Program-made: the position numbers and the translations under genes
In this document: positions 1 to 10,400 of the stretch, piece after piece
Numbering within the stretch: position 1 is the first letter of the stretch
Layout: the number at the start of each line of letters is the position of its first letter
The notes under the pieces: generated by a model
Database searches by the model: none
What the model was told of the DNA's origin: nothing
Seen by the model: only the letters and a program-made list of their open reading frames with translations
Assembly: GCA_018818125.1 (NCBI GenBank)
Contig: JAHISQ010000114.1
Coordinates: 62,001 to 126,000 of the forward strand
Length of the DNA: 64,000 nt
Direction of reading: 5' to 3'
Source: Candidatus Rifleibacteriota bacterium
Lineage (GTDB): Bacteria > Muiribacteriota > Ozemobacteria > Ozemobacterales > Ozemobacteraceae

Positions 1-2
1 AA

Positions 3-1730
3 GTCACAATCCCTGCGTCTGCAACTGCAAAAGATAAACTCAAAGCTGCCATGGTCCTTGGAAACGCTCCAAAGCTTGTTAAAGACGTTCTTGAGCCAAT
101 CCTCGCCGGCAAAGGCGACGATATTACTGTTGGCCAGATGCCTCTCGACGGAACTTTCCCGACCGGCACCAGCCAATACGAAAAACGCAATGTTGGCATC
201 AAAATGCCGGCATGGGATACAGTAACCTGTATTCAGTGTGGCATGTGTTCCCTGGTCTGCCCGCACGCCGCTATCAGAACCAAGGTTTACGCGCCAAAGC
301 TTACTGAAAACGCTCCCAAAACCTTCAAGTCATGCAAAGCCAAAGGCTTTAAAGAAGATCTCAGCTTCACTGTCCAGATTGCACCCGAAGATTGCACCGG
401 CTGCGGCGCCTGCATCAGCATCTGCCCAGCTTTCCAGAAAGATGCCAGCGGCACTAAGCTCGAAACCAAAGCAATCAATCTGGCTCAAAAAGACGAAACC
501 ATGCGCGTCAATGAAGCCGAAAACTGGGATTATTTCCTTAACAAGATTCCTGACCCGGAGCGCTCACTCATTAACATCAACACCATCAAAGGCAGTCAGT
601 ATGTTAAGCCGATGATCGAATTCTCAGGTGCCTGTGCAGGCTGCGGCGAAACTGCTTACATCAAGCTGGTTACCCAGATCTGCGGCGACCACATGATGAT
701 CGCCAATGCTACCGGCTGTTCATCGATCTACGGCGGCAATCTGCCGACTACTCCTTATACTACCCGCGCCGACGGCCGTGGCCCAGCCTGGTCCAACAGT
801 CTGTTTGAAGACAACGCTGAATTCGGTATGGGTATGCGTCTTGCTACCGACAAGATGATGGAAGAAGCCATAGAGCTTCTCAATAAAGCCGCAGCATGTG
901 GTTGCAAGTGTTCAGGCGACATCAAAGCCCTTGCTGAAAAGATTCTTGGCAATACTCAGAAAACCCAGGAAGAAATCGAAGCACAGCGTGCCAACGTTGA
1001 AGAACTGAAAAAGGTTGTCAAAGATTGCAAAGACGAGATCTGTGTACGCCTGTCCAACATGGCACAATACCTGGTTAAGCGTTCAGTATGGATCATCGGT
1101 GGCGATGGCTGGGCTTATGACATCGGTTACGGCGGACTCGATCACGTTCTCGCTTCTGGCAAGAACGTCAAGATCCTCGTGCTCGATACCGAAGTATATT
1201 CGAATACCGGTGGTCAGATGAGTAAGTCGACTCCTCTCGGAGCCGTTGCCAAGTTTGCAGCCGGTGGCAAGCCAATGCCCAAAAAAGACCTTGGCATGAT
1301 CGCCATGACCTATGGAAACATTTATGTGGCCAAAATCGCCCTGGGTGCCAACCCGGCCCACTCCCTCAAAACACTGCTCGAAGCCGAAGCCTATGATGGC
1401 CCGGCACTTATCATTGCATACAGTCACTGTATTGCACACGGCATCGACATGTCACTCGGTCTGATGGAACAGAAAAAGGCAGTAGATTCAGGTCACTGGC
1501 CACTCTTCCGCTTCAACCCCGACAATATCACCGAGGGCAAAAATCCGCTGACACTCGATTCTAAAGAGCCATCACTGGCTCTCGAAGAATATGTCTACAG
1601 CGAAAACCGCTTCAGAATGCTGAAAAAATCTAACCCGAACGCCGCTAAAGCCTTCCTCGAACAGGCTCAAAAAGACGTTAAACTTAGATACAGCGTTTAT
1701 AAACAGGTCTCTGAAATCAAATTCAGCTGA
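3..1730 (+). CDS. nifJ: Pyruvate:ferredoxin (flavodoxin) oxidoreductase, C-terminal half (5' truncated by window)
   Basis: The enzyme oxidatively decarboxylates pyruvate to acetyl-CoA and CO2 and reduces ferredoxin or flavodoxin; it is typical of anaerobes. The reading frame is open from base 3, so the true start lies upstream; about 575 residues are visible of the roughly 1,170 usual for single-chain NifJ. Two 4Fe-4S ferredoxin motifs are seen, CIQCGMCSLVCP (from base 228) and CTGCGACISICP (from base 393). The thiamine-diphosphate domain follows, beginning CAGCGETAY and containing GDGWAYDIGYGGLDH and the conserved SNTGGQMS stretch. The Met at base 51 is internal and not a start. A strong terminator follows the stop, so the gene ends its transcription unit. 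The family call is near certain. Confidence 0.96.
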   Translation, partial: VTIPASATAKDKLKAAMVLGNAPKLVKDVLEPILAGKGDDITVGQMPLDGTFPTGTSQYEKRNVGIKMPAWDTVTCIQCGMCSLVCPHAAIRTKVYAPKLTENAPKTFKSCKAKGFKEDLSFTVQIAPEDCTGCGACISICPAFQKDASGTKLETKAINLAQKDETMRVNEAENWDYFLNKIPDPERSLININTIKGSQYVKPMIEFSGACAGCGETAYIKLVTQICGDHMMIANATGCSSIYGGNLPTTPYTTRADGRGPAWSNSLFEDNAEFGMGMRLATDKMMEEAIELLNKAAACGCKCSGDIKALAEKILGNTQKTQEEIEAQRANVEELKKVVKDCKDEICVRLSNMAQYLVKRSVWIIGGDGWAYDIGYGGLDHVLASGKNVKILVLDTEVYSNTGGQMSKSTPLGAVAKFAAGGKPMPKKDLGMIAMTYGNIYVAKIALGANPAHSLKTLLEAEAYDGPALIIAYSHCIAHGIDMSLGLMEQKKAVDSGHWPLFRFNPDNITEGKNPLTLDSKEPSLALEEYVYSENRFRMLKKSNPNAAKAFLEQAQKDVKLRYSVYKQVSEIKFS

Positions 1731-1741
1731 TTGCTCTAACT

Positions 1742-1772
1742 GCGGCCCCCGACTAACGGGGGCCGCTTTTTT
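1742..1772 (+). terminator. Rho-independent terminator of nifJ
   Basis: A perfect 9-bp GC stem (GCGGCCCCC at 1742-1750 with GGGGGCCGC at 1758-1766) encloses a 7-nt loop and is followed directly by six T. It begins 11 bases after the nifJ stop. Confidence 0.92.
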
Positions 1773-1868
1773 CTGCCCAAAATAGCCTATTAAACCATTC
1801 CCATCTAAGACTGAATTGTTACGTTCGGCTGCAAAGTTAAATTGACAAAAATAATAAGAACAATCAGA

Positions 1869-2387
1869 ATGACAGATATGAAACCGCCTTGTGCAATAAC
1901 AATCCGACCGCAAATGATAAAAGATGCGGCAGCCTTTTACAGAATCCTGAATGAAGGCAATTTTGATTTTTTTCCAGTAACAGTTAAATCGGTTGAGGCC
2001 GAAAAACGCTTTCTGCGACAAAGCCGTATTCATTGGCAAAAGCAGCAGACCTGGAACTTTACCATTATGCTTGGAAGCAAAGTTGTCGGCGCGATTGGCA
2101 TAATCCCCGAAAAAAGTCGCTCATATAACGCCGAGATTGGCTATTTTATTGATCGAGAGCAGCACGGCCACGGGTTCGCGCTGCAAGCAGCTATTCAGGT
2201 CGAACAGTTCGCCCTGATTTTCTGCCCTCAAATTAAGCGCCTGCAGGCATTCATAGTGGTAGAAAACACGCCCAGCATCAAAGTTATCGAAAAAGCTGGA
2301 TATCATAAAGAAGGTCGCCTGCAAAGCTACCTTAAATGCGGCGACAAGTATCTTGACGCTTATATTTACGGCAAAATCATCAGATAA
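1869..2387 (+). CDS. GNAT-family N-acetyltransferase, RimJ/RimL-like
   Basis: Predicted acetyl-CoA-dependent acetyltransferase of the RimJ/RimL type; the acceptor (a protein N-terminus or small amine) cannot be told. Visible features are the N-terminal TIRP strand, the central EIGYFIDREQHGHGFALQAA segment that matches the acetyl-CoA pyrophosphate loop region (the usual Q/R-x-x-G-x-G/A is present in divergent form as HGHGFA), and the C-terminal VVENTPSIKVIEKAGYHKEG block typical of RimJ/RimL. The start is uncertain: TTG 1842, ATG 1869 and ATG 1878 are in frame and none has a good ribosome binding site. ATG 1869 gives 172 residues. The gene ends in an 8-bp convergent overlap with the PfkB kinase on the other strand. 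Confidence 0.82.
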   Translation: MTDMKPPCAITIRPQMIKDAAAFYRILNEGNFDFFPVTVKSVEAEKRFLRQSRIHWQKQQTWNFTIMLGSKVVGAIGIIPEKSRSYNAEIGYFIDREQHGHGFALQAAIQVEQFALIFCPQIKRLQAFIVVENTPSIKVIEKAGYHKEGRLQSYLKCGDKYLDAYIYGKIIR

Positions 2388-3372
2388 TATACTCGATACC
2401 GCTGATCTTAACCTGTGACTGTGCGCCAATACGCCTGATGATGTTAGCCGCCAGAAAATTGCCGATTTTAAGGCAATCTTCAAGACTAAGCTTCTTGTGA
2501 AGCCCATAAAAGAAACCGGCCTGAAAGTTATCACCAGCACCGTTGGTGTCTTTTACGTCTTCAACTTTGTATGCCGACACTTTTATCTCGCCTTCGGGAG
2601 TAATTGCAACGGCTCCCACCGAGCCAAGCTTAACTACAGCCAAATCAGTAAATCGCAACAATTGACGATAATCGCTGCTGCCGTTGTTGATTTCGCGGGC
2701 TTCATCTTCGTTAGCGAACAACACATCGACACGTTCGCTCAAAAAAGCCTCGATCTGGTCGCGTGACGAACGAATGACAAAGCTGTCACCTAGATCAAAC
2801 GAAATACGAGTTCCGGCTTTGCGCGCAATTTCTGAGGCATGACGGGTAGCAAAATTGATCGGGTTATCGCCTCTGAACTCATAAGCTGAAAAATGAAGAA
2901 ATTCCGAAGCCTTGATCAGGCTGTGCAGAATTTCATACTCATAAAGCTGCTTGGCAACGCCAAAGTCGAGACCAAATGTGCGCTGTCCATCAGGACTGAC
3001 CAAAGTATAGCACAAACCAGAATTGCCGCGTTTGATCGAAACATAGGTGTCTATATCATTTTCGCGCAGGTTGTTTATATAATCGTAGCCGAAATCGTCA
3101 CTACCAACACAGCCAATAAAGGCGCAACGCAGTCCTAGATTGCTGGCACCATAAATCACATTAGTTGGCGAGCCGCCAGGTGCAATTTTGGGCTTATTGG
3201 TTGACATTATGTTCTCAAGTTTGGCAAGATTTTCGGGATTGAGCTCAAGACTGTTGCCTTTGGGCAGGTTGAGCCTGGTCAGTAACTCATCACTAACCTC
3301 AGCAATGATATCGGTCAGGGCATCCGATATTGCCGTAATCTGATACTTTCTGGGTTGTTCGCATTCGTTCAT
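2380..3372 (-). CDS. PfkB-family sugar/nucleoside kinase (adenosine kinase-like)
   Basis: A 330-residue kinase of the ribokinase/PfkB superfamily that phosphorylates a sugar or nucleoside hydroxyl with ATP. The N-terminal signature GGSPTNVIYGASNLG followed by FIGCVGSDDFG and the C-terminal signature DTNGAGDNFQAGFFYG, which holds the catalytic Asp and GAGD anion hole, are both intact. The layout (about 45 residues before the central GG, and GDNFQAGF rather than GDAFVGAL) resembles the adenosine kinase-like branch, but the substrate cannot be assigned. The start ATG at 3372 has a good Shine-Dalgarno (AAGGGGGC). It overlaps the acetyltransferase 3' end tail to tail and diverges from the Hint gene at 3587. 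Confidence 0.88.
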   Translation of the reverse strand: MNECEQPRKYQITAISDALTDIIAEVSDELLTRLNLPKGNSLELNPENLAKLENIMSTNKPKIAPGGSPTNVIYGASNLGLRCAFIGCVGSDDFGYDYINNLRENDIDTYVSIKRGNSGLCYTLVSPDGQRTFGLDFGVAKQLYEYEILHSLIKASEFLHFSAYEFRGDNPINFATRHASEIARKAGTRISFDLGDSFVIRSSRDQIEAFLSERVDVLFANEDEAREINNGSSDYRQLLRFTDLAVVKLGSVGAVAITPEGEIKVSAYKVEDVKDTNGAGDNFQAGFFYGLHKKLSLEDCLKIGNFLAANIIRRIGAQSQVKISGIEYII

Positions 3373-3586
3373 AATCTGCCCCCTTGTTAGATGCGCAAAG
3401 CATAATCGTAGACACTGCCAAAGTCAAACATTACCCTATTTTTACTGCAAAACAGAGATTTTGTATTATTTTCCTGAGCAGTTAACTAAAAAAACGGCTT
3501 AAATGTGGTATAAAGGTACCCTGTTTTATTGAAGATACAAAAAGTGACATGATACTTATGCCCGATCTGAAAGGACATGTTGACCG

Positions 3587-4699
3587 ATGCTGCCGGCTGA
3601 TGCCAAAATACTTTGCGGGAACACAACACTCGGAATAACTGATATCAGGGAAGAACAGAGTATTTCCGGGGCCTCTGGCTGGGCTGAAATCAGCACCACC
3701 AGAGTCAGAGACATATTCGTTAACTACGAACAACGTACAACTCTGCTCAAGTTGGTTACTGCCAAGGGTGCAGTTCTGCGCTGCACCCCGGACCAACTAT
3801 GTTTTGGCCGAATTAATCCGATAGTAAGACAATACACCCTATATTTGCACGAGCGTTCTTCGCTGGGCTTCAGAATCGCGATGTCGAACGATCTGATGCG
3901 CGATCTGCTGGCCATGAACAGCTTTAAGCATGACCTTTTCAATCAGAAGGATCTCATCGACCGCATCTGGATCATCGAGACAACTGCCAATATGCCCGCT
4001 GCAAACTTCATGCTCAAGCATACCGTTTTCAAATACGGATTGCCTGACATAACTTTTTCGGCAAGGCAACCCGATGCTGAATTTTCCGAAGAGATGACTC
4101 GCGAGATGTTCAACAGTATCGACACGCCGTCGCGTGCGCACGAGCTCTTGCGCGACTGGCACATGTATATTGATCATCCGCACATCACCATGCGACTTTC
4201 GAACAGTAAAACTCCGTCGAGCAACGCCATTCAGTTTGTAATCTTTGGCGGGTCAGAAAAAGGTGGTGGCAACCGCTTTTCGCATCTGATACAGATTTCG
4301 GGAGCACTCGCTGAGAATCGGGCTGAGCACAAGCATTTCAAGCGCAAACAGGGCAAGCATGGCCTCTGGTTTTTAGAAATCACCCGCGACGACCTGGAAG
4401 AAGCCGAGTTGTTTGTAAAGACGCTCTCGCACCTCGATAATCTCGAAATAGTCAAAAAGATACAGTTAACTCGCAAATCGCCGTTTTACATTCTGCCTGC
4501 TTCACACCTCAAGGCCGGCATGCTGGTGCCAATCATGGGGCGGAATGGCATTATCGAAGAAGACACTGTGGCCATGGTCGAAATTGAAGAATACAAGGGG
4601 CCACTCTATAATCTGCAGGTTCGTGATCTGCATAATTTTATCGCCGGACAATGGGTTGTGATGTGCTATCAGCCACTTAACCGGCTAACCGGGGATTAG
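3587..4699 (+). CDS. Free-standing Hint/intein-like protein, splicing residues lost, next to UvrD
   Basis: A 370-residue protein that reads from end to end like an intein. The N-terminus (LPADAKILCGNTTLGITDI) matches intein block A, with Met where the catalytic Cys1 would be; TPDQLCFGRINP at residues 67-78 matches block B; YNLQVRDLHNFIAG at 341-354 matches blocks F/G. The usual VVHN-C/S ending is VVMC (357-360), so the penultimate His and terminal Asn are gone. The middle (LYLHERSSLGFRIAMS at 85-100, RIWIIETT, KYGLPDITFSAR, SIDTPSRAHELL) resembles, from memory, the endonuclease-like middle of inteins inserted in UvrD/PcrA helicases. An in-frame TGA directly before ATG 3587 fixes the start, so it is not fused to an N-extein. 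It ends 2 bases before uvrD starts. Splicing is not expected. Its present role is unknown. Confidence 0.72.
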   Translation: MLPADAKILCGNTTLGITDIREEQSISGASGWAEISTTRVRDIFVNYEQRTTLLKLVTAKGAVLRCTPDQLCFGRINPIVRQYTLYLHERSSLGFRIAMSNDLMRDLLAMNSFKHDLFNQKDLIDRIWIIETTANMPAANFMLKHTVFKYGLPDITFSARQPDAEFSEEMTREMFNSIDTPSRAHELLRDWHMYIDHPHITMRLSNSKTPSSNAIQFVIFGGSEKGGGNRFSHLIQISGALAENRAEHKHFKRKQGKHGLWFLEITRDDLEEAELFVKTLSHLDNLEIVKKIQLTRKSPFYILPASHLKAGMLVPIMGRNGIIEEDTVAMVEIEEYKGPLYNLQVRDLHNFIAGQWVVMCYQPLNRLTGD

Positions 4700-4701
4700 T
4701 T

Positions 4702-6957
4702 TTGTTTAACTCAATAGATGCAACACTTCGTCAACTTAATGAACGCCAACTGGAAGCGGTAAAAACAACAGAAGGGCCACTTCTGGTAGTGGCCGGAGCC
4801 GGTTCAGGCAAAACCAGAATGCTTACCGTGCGCATTGCTTATCTGATTGAGCATTGCCTGGTCGAACCCGATTCAATTCTGGCGGTAACCTTTACCAACA
4901 AGGCAGCCCGCGAAATGCGTGAACGTGTACAAGACATGGTGCCCGGTGCCAATCGCGTTACTCTGACCACTTTTCACTCGTTCTGCTGTCAACTACTGCG
5001 CCGATGGCACCAGCACGCCGGATTTGCCGACGGATTCACGATATACGATGAAACCGACAGTGAGAAGCTCATAAAAAATGTGCTTAAAGAACATAAGGTC
5101 GATCCCAAACGCTTTTCACCCAAGGCCGTATTGGGATTCATTTCTCAGGCCAAAAATGAGTTGGTAAAGCCCGAAGACTACCTTCAACTCGCTGGCCCGG
5201 GCCCGGCCGCAGCAACGACACAGAAGCTCTATACTTCATACCAGGCCCAATTGCAGCTCAATCAAGCTGTTGACTTTGACGACCTCATCTTTAAAGCCTA
5301 TTACATGCTCAAGGAAAATCCTGAACTGCTCAACCGTCTACAGAATCAGTATCAGTATTTTCTCGTCGACGAGTATCAGGATACCAACCATGCGCAGTAT
5401 CGCCTTATTTCGCTGATTTCATCGGCCTCACGCAATCTTTGCGTGGTTGGTGACGAAGATCAGTCGATCTACAGCTGGCGCGGTGCTACGATACGCAACA
5501 TTCAGGATTTCGCCAAAGACTTTGATGGCGCCACCATTGTCAAACTCGAACAAAACTACCGCTCAACTCAGGTGATTCTCGACGCAGCTGGTGCCGTAAT
5601 CGCAAAAAACACCAGCGCACACCCGAAGAGGCTGTGGACTGATCAGTCTGGCGGCGAACTGCTGACTTTTTGTCGGACCAGCGACGACCGCGAAGAAGCG
5701 GAATGGGTCGTTCGCCAACTTAAGGCATTTCAACAGAAAGATATCGAACTGGGTGAGATGGCATTGCTTTTTCGCATGAACAGCTTGAGCAGACCTTTTG
5801 AACAGGTGCTTAAAAAAGCTGGAATCGCATACGACATGACTGGCGGCACCAAGTTCTTCGATCGCCGCGAAGTAAAGGATATTCTCGCCTATCTGCGCTT
5901 CATTGACAACCCAAGCGACAGTATTGCGCTCGAACGCATCATCAGCACTCCAAGGCGCGGCATTGGCCAGACGACCATCGACAAGCTTGCCACAAATACC
6001 CCCGGAACTCTCTGGCAAAATGTTGCAGCCGAGGGCAGTCGCAACCCGAACAGCAAAGTTGGCAAATTTTGCCAGCTTATCGACGGATTTGCCGAAGCAG
6101 CTCATTCTTTAAGTGCGTCTCAGTTGTGTCGCAAGATTATCGACGATATCGACTATGCGGCATACCTCAAGAATGACGACCCGGAAACATCAGAAGAGCG
6201 CATCAATAATGTAAAAGCGATTGTCTCTGACATCCGCTATCAGGAAGAAGACAATCGCGATCTCAGATTGCACGACTATCTCGCCGACACAGCACTGCAT
6301 GCGGCAGTCGATGACATGGATCAAACCCAGCAGAAAGTGCATCTGATGACCTTGCACAATGCCAAGGGTCTTGAATTCAAGGTTGTATTTCTAGTCGGAA
6401 TGGAAGAAGGCATTTTTCCACACCATTCTTCAAAAGAGGCAATAGAACAGCTTGAAGAAGAGCGACGACTTGCCTATGTCGGCATGACCAGAGCAAGAGA
6501 ATATCTTTTGATGACAGCCGCCAGTCGGCGCATGATGTTCGGAAGCTGGGGCAACAACCCGGTTTCTCGCTTTGTAACTGAAGTCCCAACTCACCTTTTC
6601 GTAAAGCGCGGCACGGCATCCGCATCGACCAGCGCCGGTGCCCAACCAACAGCTATACCTGGAGCCGTTCGCAGCCGACCGGTATCAAGCCCCTTCAGTA
6701 ACAAAGCCTCATGGTCATCTGAAAAAAATGTTGCAACCCAGCTTAATGATTCTGCTGGCACGTCAACCGGAACCATGTTAAATTTAAAACCGGGCGTCAT
6801 GGTTACGCATAAAATTTTTGGACACGGGCGCGTCGAAGAAACACTCGGCGCTTCACTGGCGGATTTTCGTGTTACTGTAAGATTCGAAAAGCATGGAACG
6901 AAAACATTGCTCTTGCAGTATGCGGCACTTCAGGTTATAAATAGCGAAAAAGCATAG
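4702..6957 (+). CDS. uvrD: UvrD/PcrA-family superfamily 1A DNA helicase
   Basis: An ATP-dependent 3'-5' DNA helicase used in nucleotide excision or mismatch repair and replication-fork maintenance. All SF1A motifs are in order: Walker A AGAGSGKT (31-38), motif Ia TFTNKAAREM, motif II VDEYQDTN (about 222-229), motif III GDEDQSIYSWRGA (about 250-262), motif IV with QNYRST, motif V LHNAKGLEF and motif VI VGMTRAREYLLM (about 592-604). The C-terminal 60 residues (MVTHKIFGHGRVEE...) match the PcrA/UvrD tudor-like RNA-polymerase-binding tail. The start is TTG 4702, two bases after the Hint gene stop, so the two are co-transcribed. Motif III, the site where UvrD inteins are often inserted, is uninterrupted. 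Confidence 0.95.
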   Translation: MFNSIDATLRQLNERQLEAVKTTEGPLLVVAGAGSGKTRMLTVRIAYLIEHCLVEPDSILAVTFTNKAAREMRERVQDMVPGANRVTLTTFHSFCCQLLRRWHQHAGFADGFTIYDETDSEKLIKNVLKEHKVDPKRFSPKAVLGFISQAKNELVKPEDYLQLAGPGPAAATTQKLYTSYQAQLQLNQAVDFDDLIFKAYYMLKENPELLNRLQNQYQYFLVDEYQDTNHAQYRLISLISSASRNLCVVGDEDQSIYSWRGATIRNIQDFAKDFDGATIVKLEQNYRSTQVILDAAGAVIAKNTSAHPKRLWTDQSGGELLTFCRTSDDREEAEWVVRQLKAFQQKDIELGEMALLFRMNSLSRPFEQVLKKAGIAYDMTGGTKFFDRREVKDILAYLRFIDNPSDSIALERIISTPRRGIGQTTIDKLATNTPGTLWQNVAAEGSRNPNSKVGKFCQLIDGFAEAAHSLSASQLCRKIIDDIDYAAYLKNDDPETSEERINNVKAIVSDIRYQEEDNRDLRLHDYLADTALHAAVDDMDQTQQKVHLMTLHNAKGLEFKVVFLVGMEEGIFPHHSSKEAIEQLEEERRLAYVGMTRAREYLLMTAASRRMMFGSWGNNPVSRFVTEVPTHLFVKRGTASASTSAGAQPTAIPGAVRSRPVSSPFSNKASWSSEKNVATQLNDSAGTSTGTMLNLKPGVMVTHKIFGHGRVEETLGASLADFRVTVRFEKHGTKTLLLQYAALQVINSEKA

Positions 6958-6969
6958 GAGGTCTACAGA

Positions 6970-7383
6970 ATGAGATTTTTAAGATTTGTCTGGAAACTGT
7001 TTGTAATGGCCAGCGTTTTCGGCATCGGCTACATCATTGGTCGCGAGCACAGTTTTGAAGAAGAAGAAATGTGGGAAGAAGAAGCCGAGAAAAGCAAACC
7101 AGAAACTGGCGCTGCTGGCGGCACAGGCATCAACAGGGAATTCACCTACGAAAATGCTAATGCTACAAAAGTCTCTATTGTCGGCAATTTCAATGACTGG
7201 AACAAAGATGCAAATCCGATGGTCAAAGATGGTAGCATCTGGAAAACTAACATCAGCCTGAAACCTGGCAAACATGAATATCAGTATGTTGTTAACGACA
7301 CAGACTGGGTTGTAGATCCGAAAGAAGCAACATCTGTTAAAAACAAGTATGAGGGCATGAATTCAGTTATTGAAGTTGGCTGA
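6970..7383 (+). CDS. Membrane-anchored CBM48 (glycogen-binding / AMPK-beta-like) protein
   Basis: A 137-residue protein with one N-terminal membrane segment (WKLFVMASVFGIGYIIG), a highly acidic linker (EEEEMWEEEAEK) and a single CBM48/AMPK-beta glycogen-binding module: VSIVGNFNDWN, then IWKTNISLKPGKHEYQYVVND and WVVDP. In this family the module binds alpha-glucan. No catalytic domain is present. Translation starts 12 bases after the helicase stop from a strong AGGAGG site, so it is likely in the same transcript. It may tether glycogen or a glycogen enzyme to the inner membrane; with the secreted pullulanase at 37-39.8 kb it suggests alpha-glucan metabolism. The exact role is inference. Confidence 0.82.
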   Translation: MRFLRFVWKLFVMASVFGIGYIIGREHSFEEEEMWEEEAEKSKPETGAAGGTGINREFTYENANATKVSIVGNFNDWNKDANPMVKDGSIWKTNISLKPGKHEYQYVVNDTDWVVDPKEATSVKNKYEGMNSVIEVG

Positions 7384-7456
7384 TTCGCCTACAAGCTATA
7401 CTTTCTGTGACCGTTAATTACCGCATGTATTGAGTAACAGGAAAATCTAAAGCAAA

Positions 7457-10400
7457 ATGGTCAAGAAGATTTATCTCGAAGAAATTTGCGACCGCGAAAA
7501 CTTAAAAAGTTTTCTAAGTCGCTTTCGACGTTTGACCGGACTTAATATAGTGCCGTTCAACGAACGCGGCGAAGTAGTAATCGGCAAGATTGAAGATGTC
7601 TTCAAAGGCATGCTCAATGCATCTGAATTCGTAGAATACCCGACATCGGAAATTATCGAGCGGCCAGATGGTTCTCAGGTCAGACTTATGAACCTTGAGT
7701 ATCGAGGGCATCTTTACGGTGCGATATTACTCGGACCCTTTCTTTTGCCTGACTCAAAATATGAAGGGCACGATCGACTGCCGGTAATGCCTCTTGAACA
7801 AATGGATGCGGCCGTCGAATCAGTCGAAAGCTTCTTTATACAGATGATCGATTTAGCAGCCGAAAAAGAGTCTCTTGCTCGCAAAGAGAAGATTCTATCG
7901 GTGCTCGAAGAAGCATCAAACATCATGAATTCAAGCCTTGAGTTTCAAAACCTGCTGGAATTTCTGATGGATATCGCGATTGAAATTACCGGTGCCACCT
8001 GCGGTGCTTTATTGTTGCGCAAAGAGGGCAAAAACTACCTCGAAGTAGCTGTAGCCAGAGGTAAATACCCGCAGGAAGTCAAAAAGATCAGAGTCCCCTT
8101 TGGCGAAGGCATCACTGGCTGGGTTGCCAGCAACAAAGAAGCACTCAACGTGCCTAATGTCCTACTCGAGCCCCGCTATATCGAAACCCCAGAAACCATT
8201 TACTCAGAAATGGCGGTACCTCTACTGGTAGGCGATAATCTTATCGGCGTCGTAGCGGTTGACTCGTCAGAGCTCAACGCCTTCTCCAAAGACGATGTTC
8301 TCTCTCTCAACACTTTGGCATCAATGGTTACCAAAGTACTCGAAAACGCCAGGCTGCTTGCCAACTCAAACCAGAAGCTTAAAGAGCTCTCACGCGTTTT
8401 CATTATTTCAGAATCACTTTCGGCTCGATCTCTGGATCGGGCTGGCTATTGCAACATTCTCAAGGAAGCATGCAGCGCACTTAGCTGCGGGGCCGCCGCG
8501 CTTATGCTCTATAACAGCGACAAGGAAGAGTTGCTCATGCACGCGTCCTCGGGACTTCCTGAAGAGCTGGATTCGTTGTCCATCGCGAACGGAAAAGGTT
8601 ATCACGGCTGGGTAACGACCCAGAAGCGATCGTTGCTGATTCAGGACATTCATCAAGATAACACGATTCAGAAGTGTAATTTCCTCGACCACTTTTCCAG
8701 AGCGGCATTAATTACCCCCATGCTCACTTCTGATGGGCGTTTTGTCGGCACACTGTCAATTTTTCATCAAAATGAGGCAGACCCAATATCCGACTCAGAC
8801 CAGGATTTGCTCAACACCATCGGGCGCATTCTAACCTCCCATTTTGAGAATGAGCGCCTGTTTAACGATTCAAAGCGCAAGCTTGAATATCTGTCGACTC
8901 TTTATCGGGTTGGATCATCTGTTTCGAAAACCCTCAATATTTCAAAGTTGTTTGACACAATTCTGCAGCAGGTCCAGGAAGTAATGAATGTCGAGAATTG
9001 CTCGCTCATGGCCTATGATCCGCTCAATGAATTGCTGACCCTCGACGCTGCGATCGGCATTCCCAGCAATCTGGTCGGACAGATAGAAGTCAAGCTTGGT
9101 GAAGGTATCGCCGGCTGGGTAGCACAAAACCGCAAACCGGTTTTGCTTAAGGACGTTTCGAAAGATATCCGTTTTGCCAATCACCATGGGCGCATGGACT
9201 ACAAAACCCGCTCAGTCCTTTCGGTGCCGATAATGCACAACACGGAACTGCTCGGCGTCTTGAATGTCAATAATAAACGCAGCGGCGAAGCCTTTTTTGA
9301 AGACGACCTGAATCTGCTCCTTGGAATTTCGGGGCAGATATCGCAGGCAATCGCTAACGCCAGTCTGCATGAAAGAACCGACATGCAGGTAGCTGAACTT
9401 AGCCTGATACAGGAACTCGGCAAGGCAATCAATTCATCACTTGATCTTGATTCTGTACTCAATTATTTCATCGATATGACCACGCGAATAACTAATTCAG
9501 ACCGTGCTACGCTGATGCTTTATGATGACGTCAACAACGAGCTTTACGTCGAAGCCAGTCGCGGGTTCGAAGACCCCGAAGTGCTTGATGTCAAACTCAA
9601 GATTGGCGAGGGTGTAGCCGGACGGGCCGCCCAGCTGCGCCGACCGATCAAAATCGACAACACCGGCAAAAGCGCTGACTACAAAGAGTTGCCCAATCTT
9701 AAACGCAAGACTGACCTGACGCTGATCTCCGCCCCACTGGTAAACAAGGACAATCTTGTCGGCGTAATCAACTGTGAAAGAGTATTAAGCAAAAAAGGCC
9801 CATTCACACCCGAGAACCTTGACCTGCTTGAGACCCTGGGGTCGCAGGCTTCGATCGCCATCGAAAACGCACGGCTCTACCACAATCTGCTCAACGTCTA
9901 CCTCGAAACCATCAGATCACTGGCAGCTGCCATCGACGCCAAAGACAGCTACACACACGGCCATTCGCGCCGCGTAACTGAGCTGAGTGTGGGCATAGCA
10001 GTCGAAATGGGTCTTGCGCGCAGTGAGATTGATACTATTCGCCACGCGTCACTGCTGCACGATGTTGGCAAGATCGGCATTTCAGAGCAGATCCTGCTTA
10101 AACCAGGCCGCCTGACCGATGACGAATTCGAGACAATCAAATCCCACCCGCACATCGGCGCTGGCATTCTCAATTCCATAGAATTTCTGAAAAACGTCTG
10201 TGAAATAATCAAGCACCACCACGAAAGATTCGATGGTAAGGGCTACCCTGATGGGCTGTCCAAAACCGACATCCCTCTTGGTTCGCGCATTATCTGCGTG
10301 GCAGATTCTTTTGACGCGATCACATCATGCCGACCATACCGCAAACCACAGACTTTCAACGAAGCGACCGACGAAGTCAAACGATGTGCCGGCAGCCAAT

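Noticed and set aside
1842..1870. Perfect TTGACA (-35) with a weak -10 (CAGAAT) 17 bases on
   Set aside because: It lies on the candidate start region of the acetyltransferase; using it would leave almost no leader and the -10 matches only four of six positions.
5449..5490. Looked for an intein in the UvrD motif III site
   Set aside because: The coding sequence is continuous through GDEDQSIYSWRGA, so there is no intein here.
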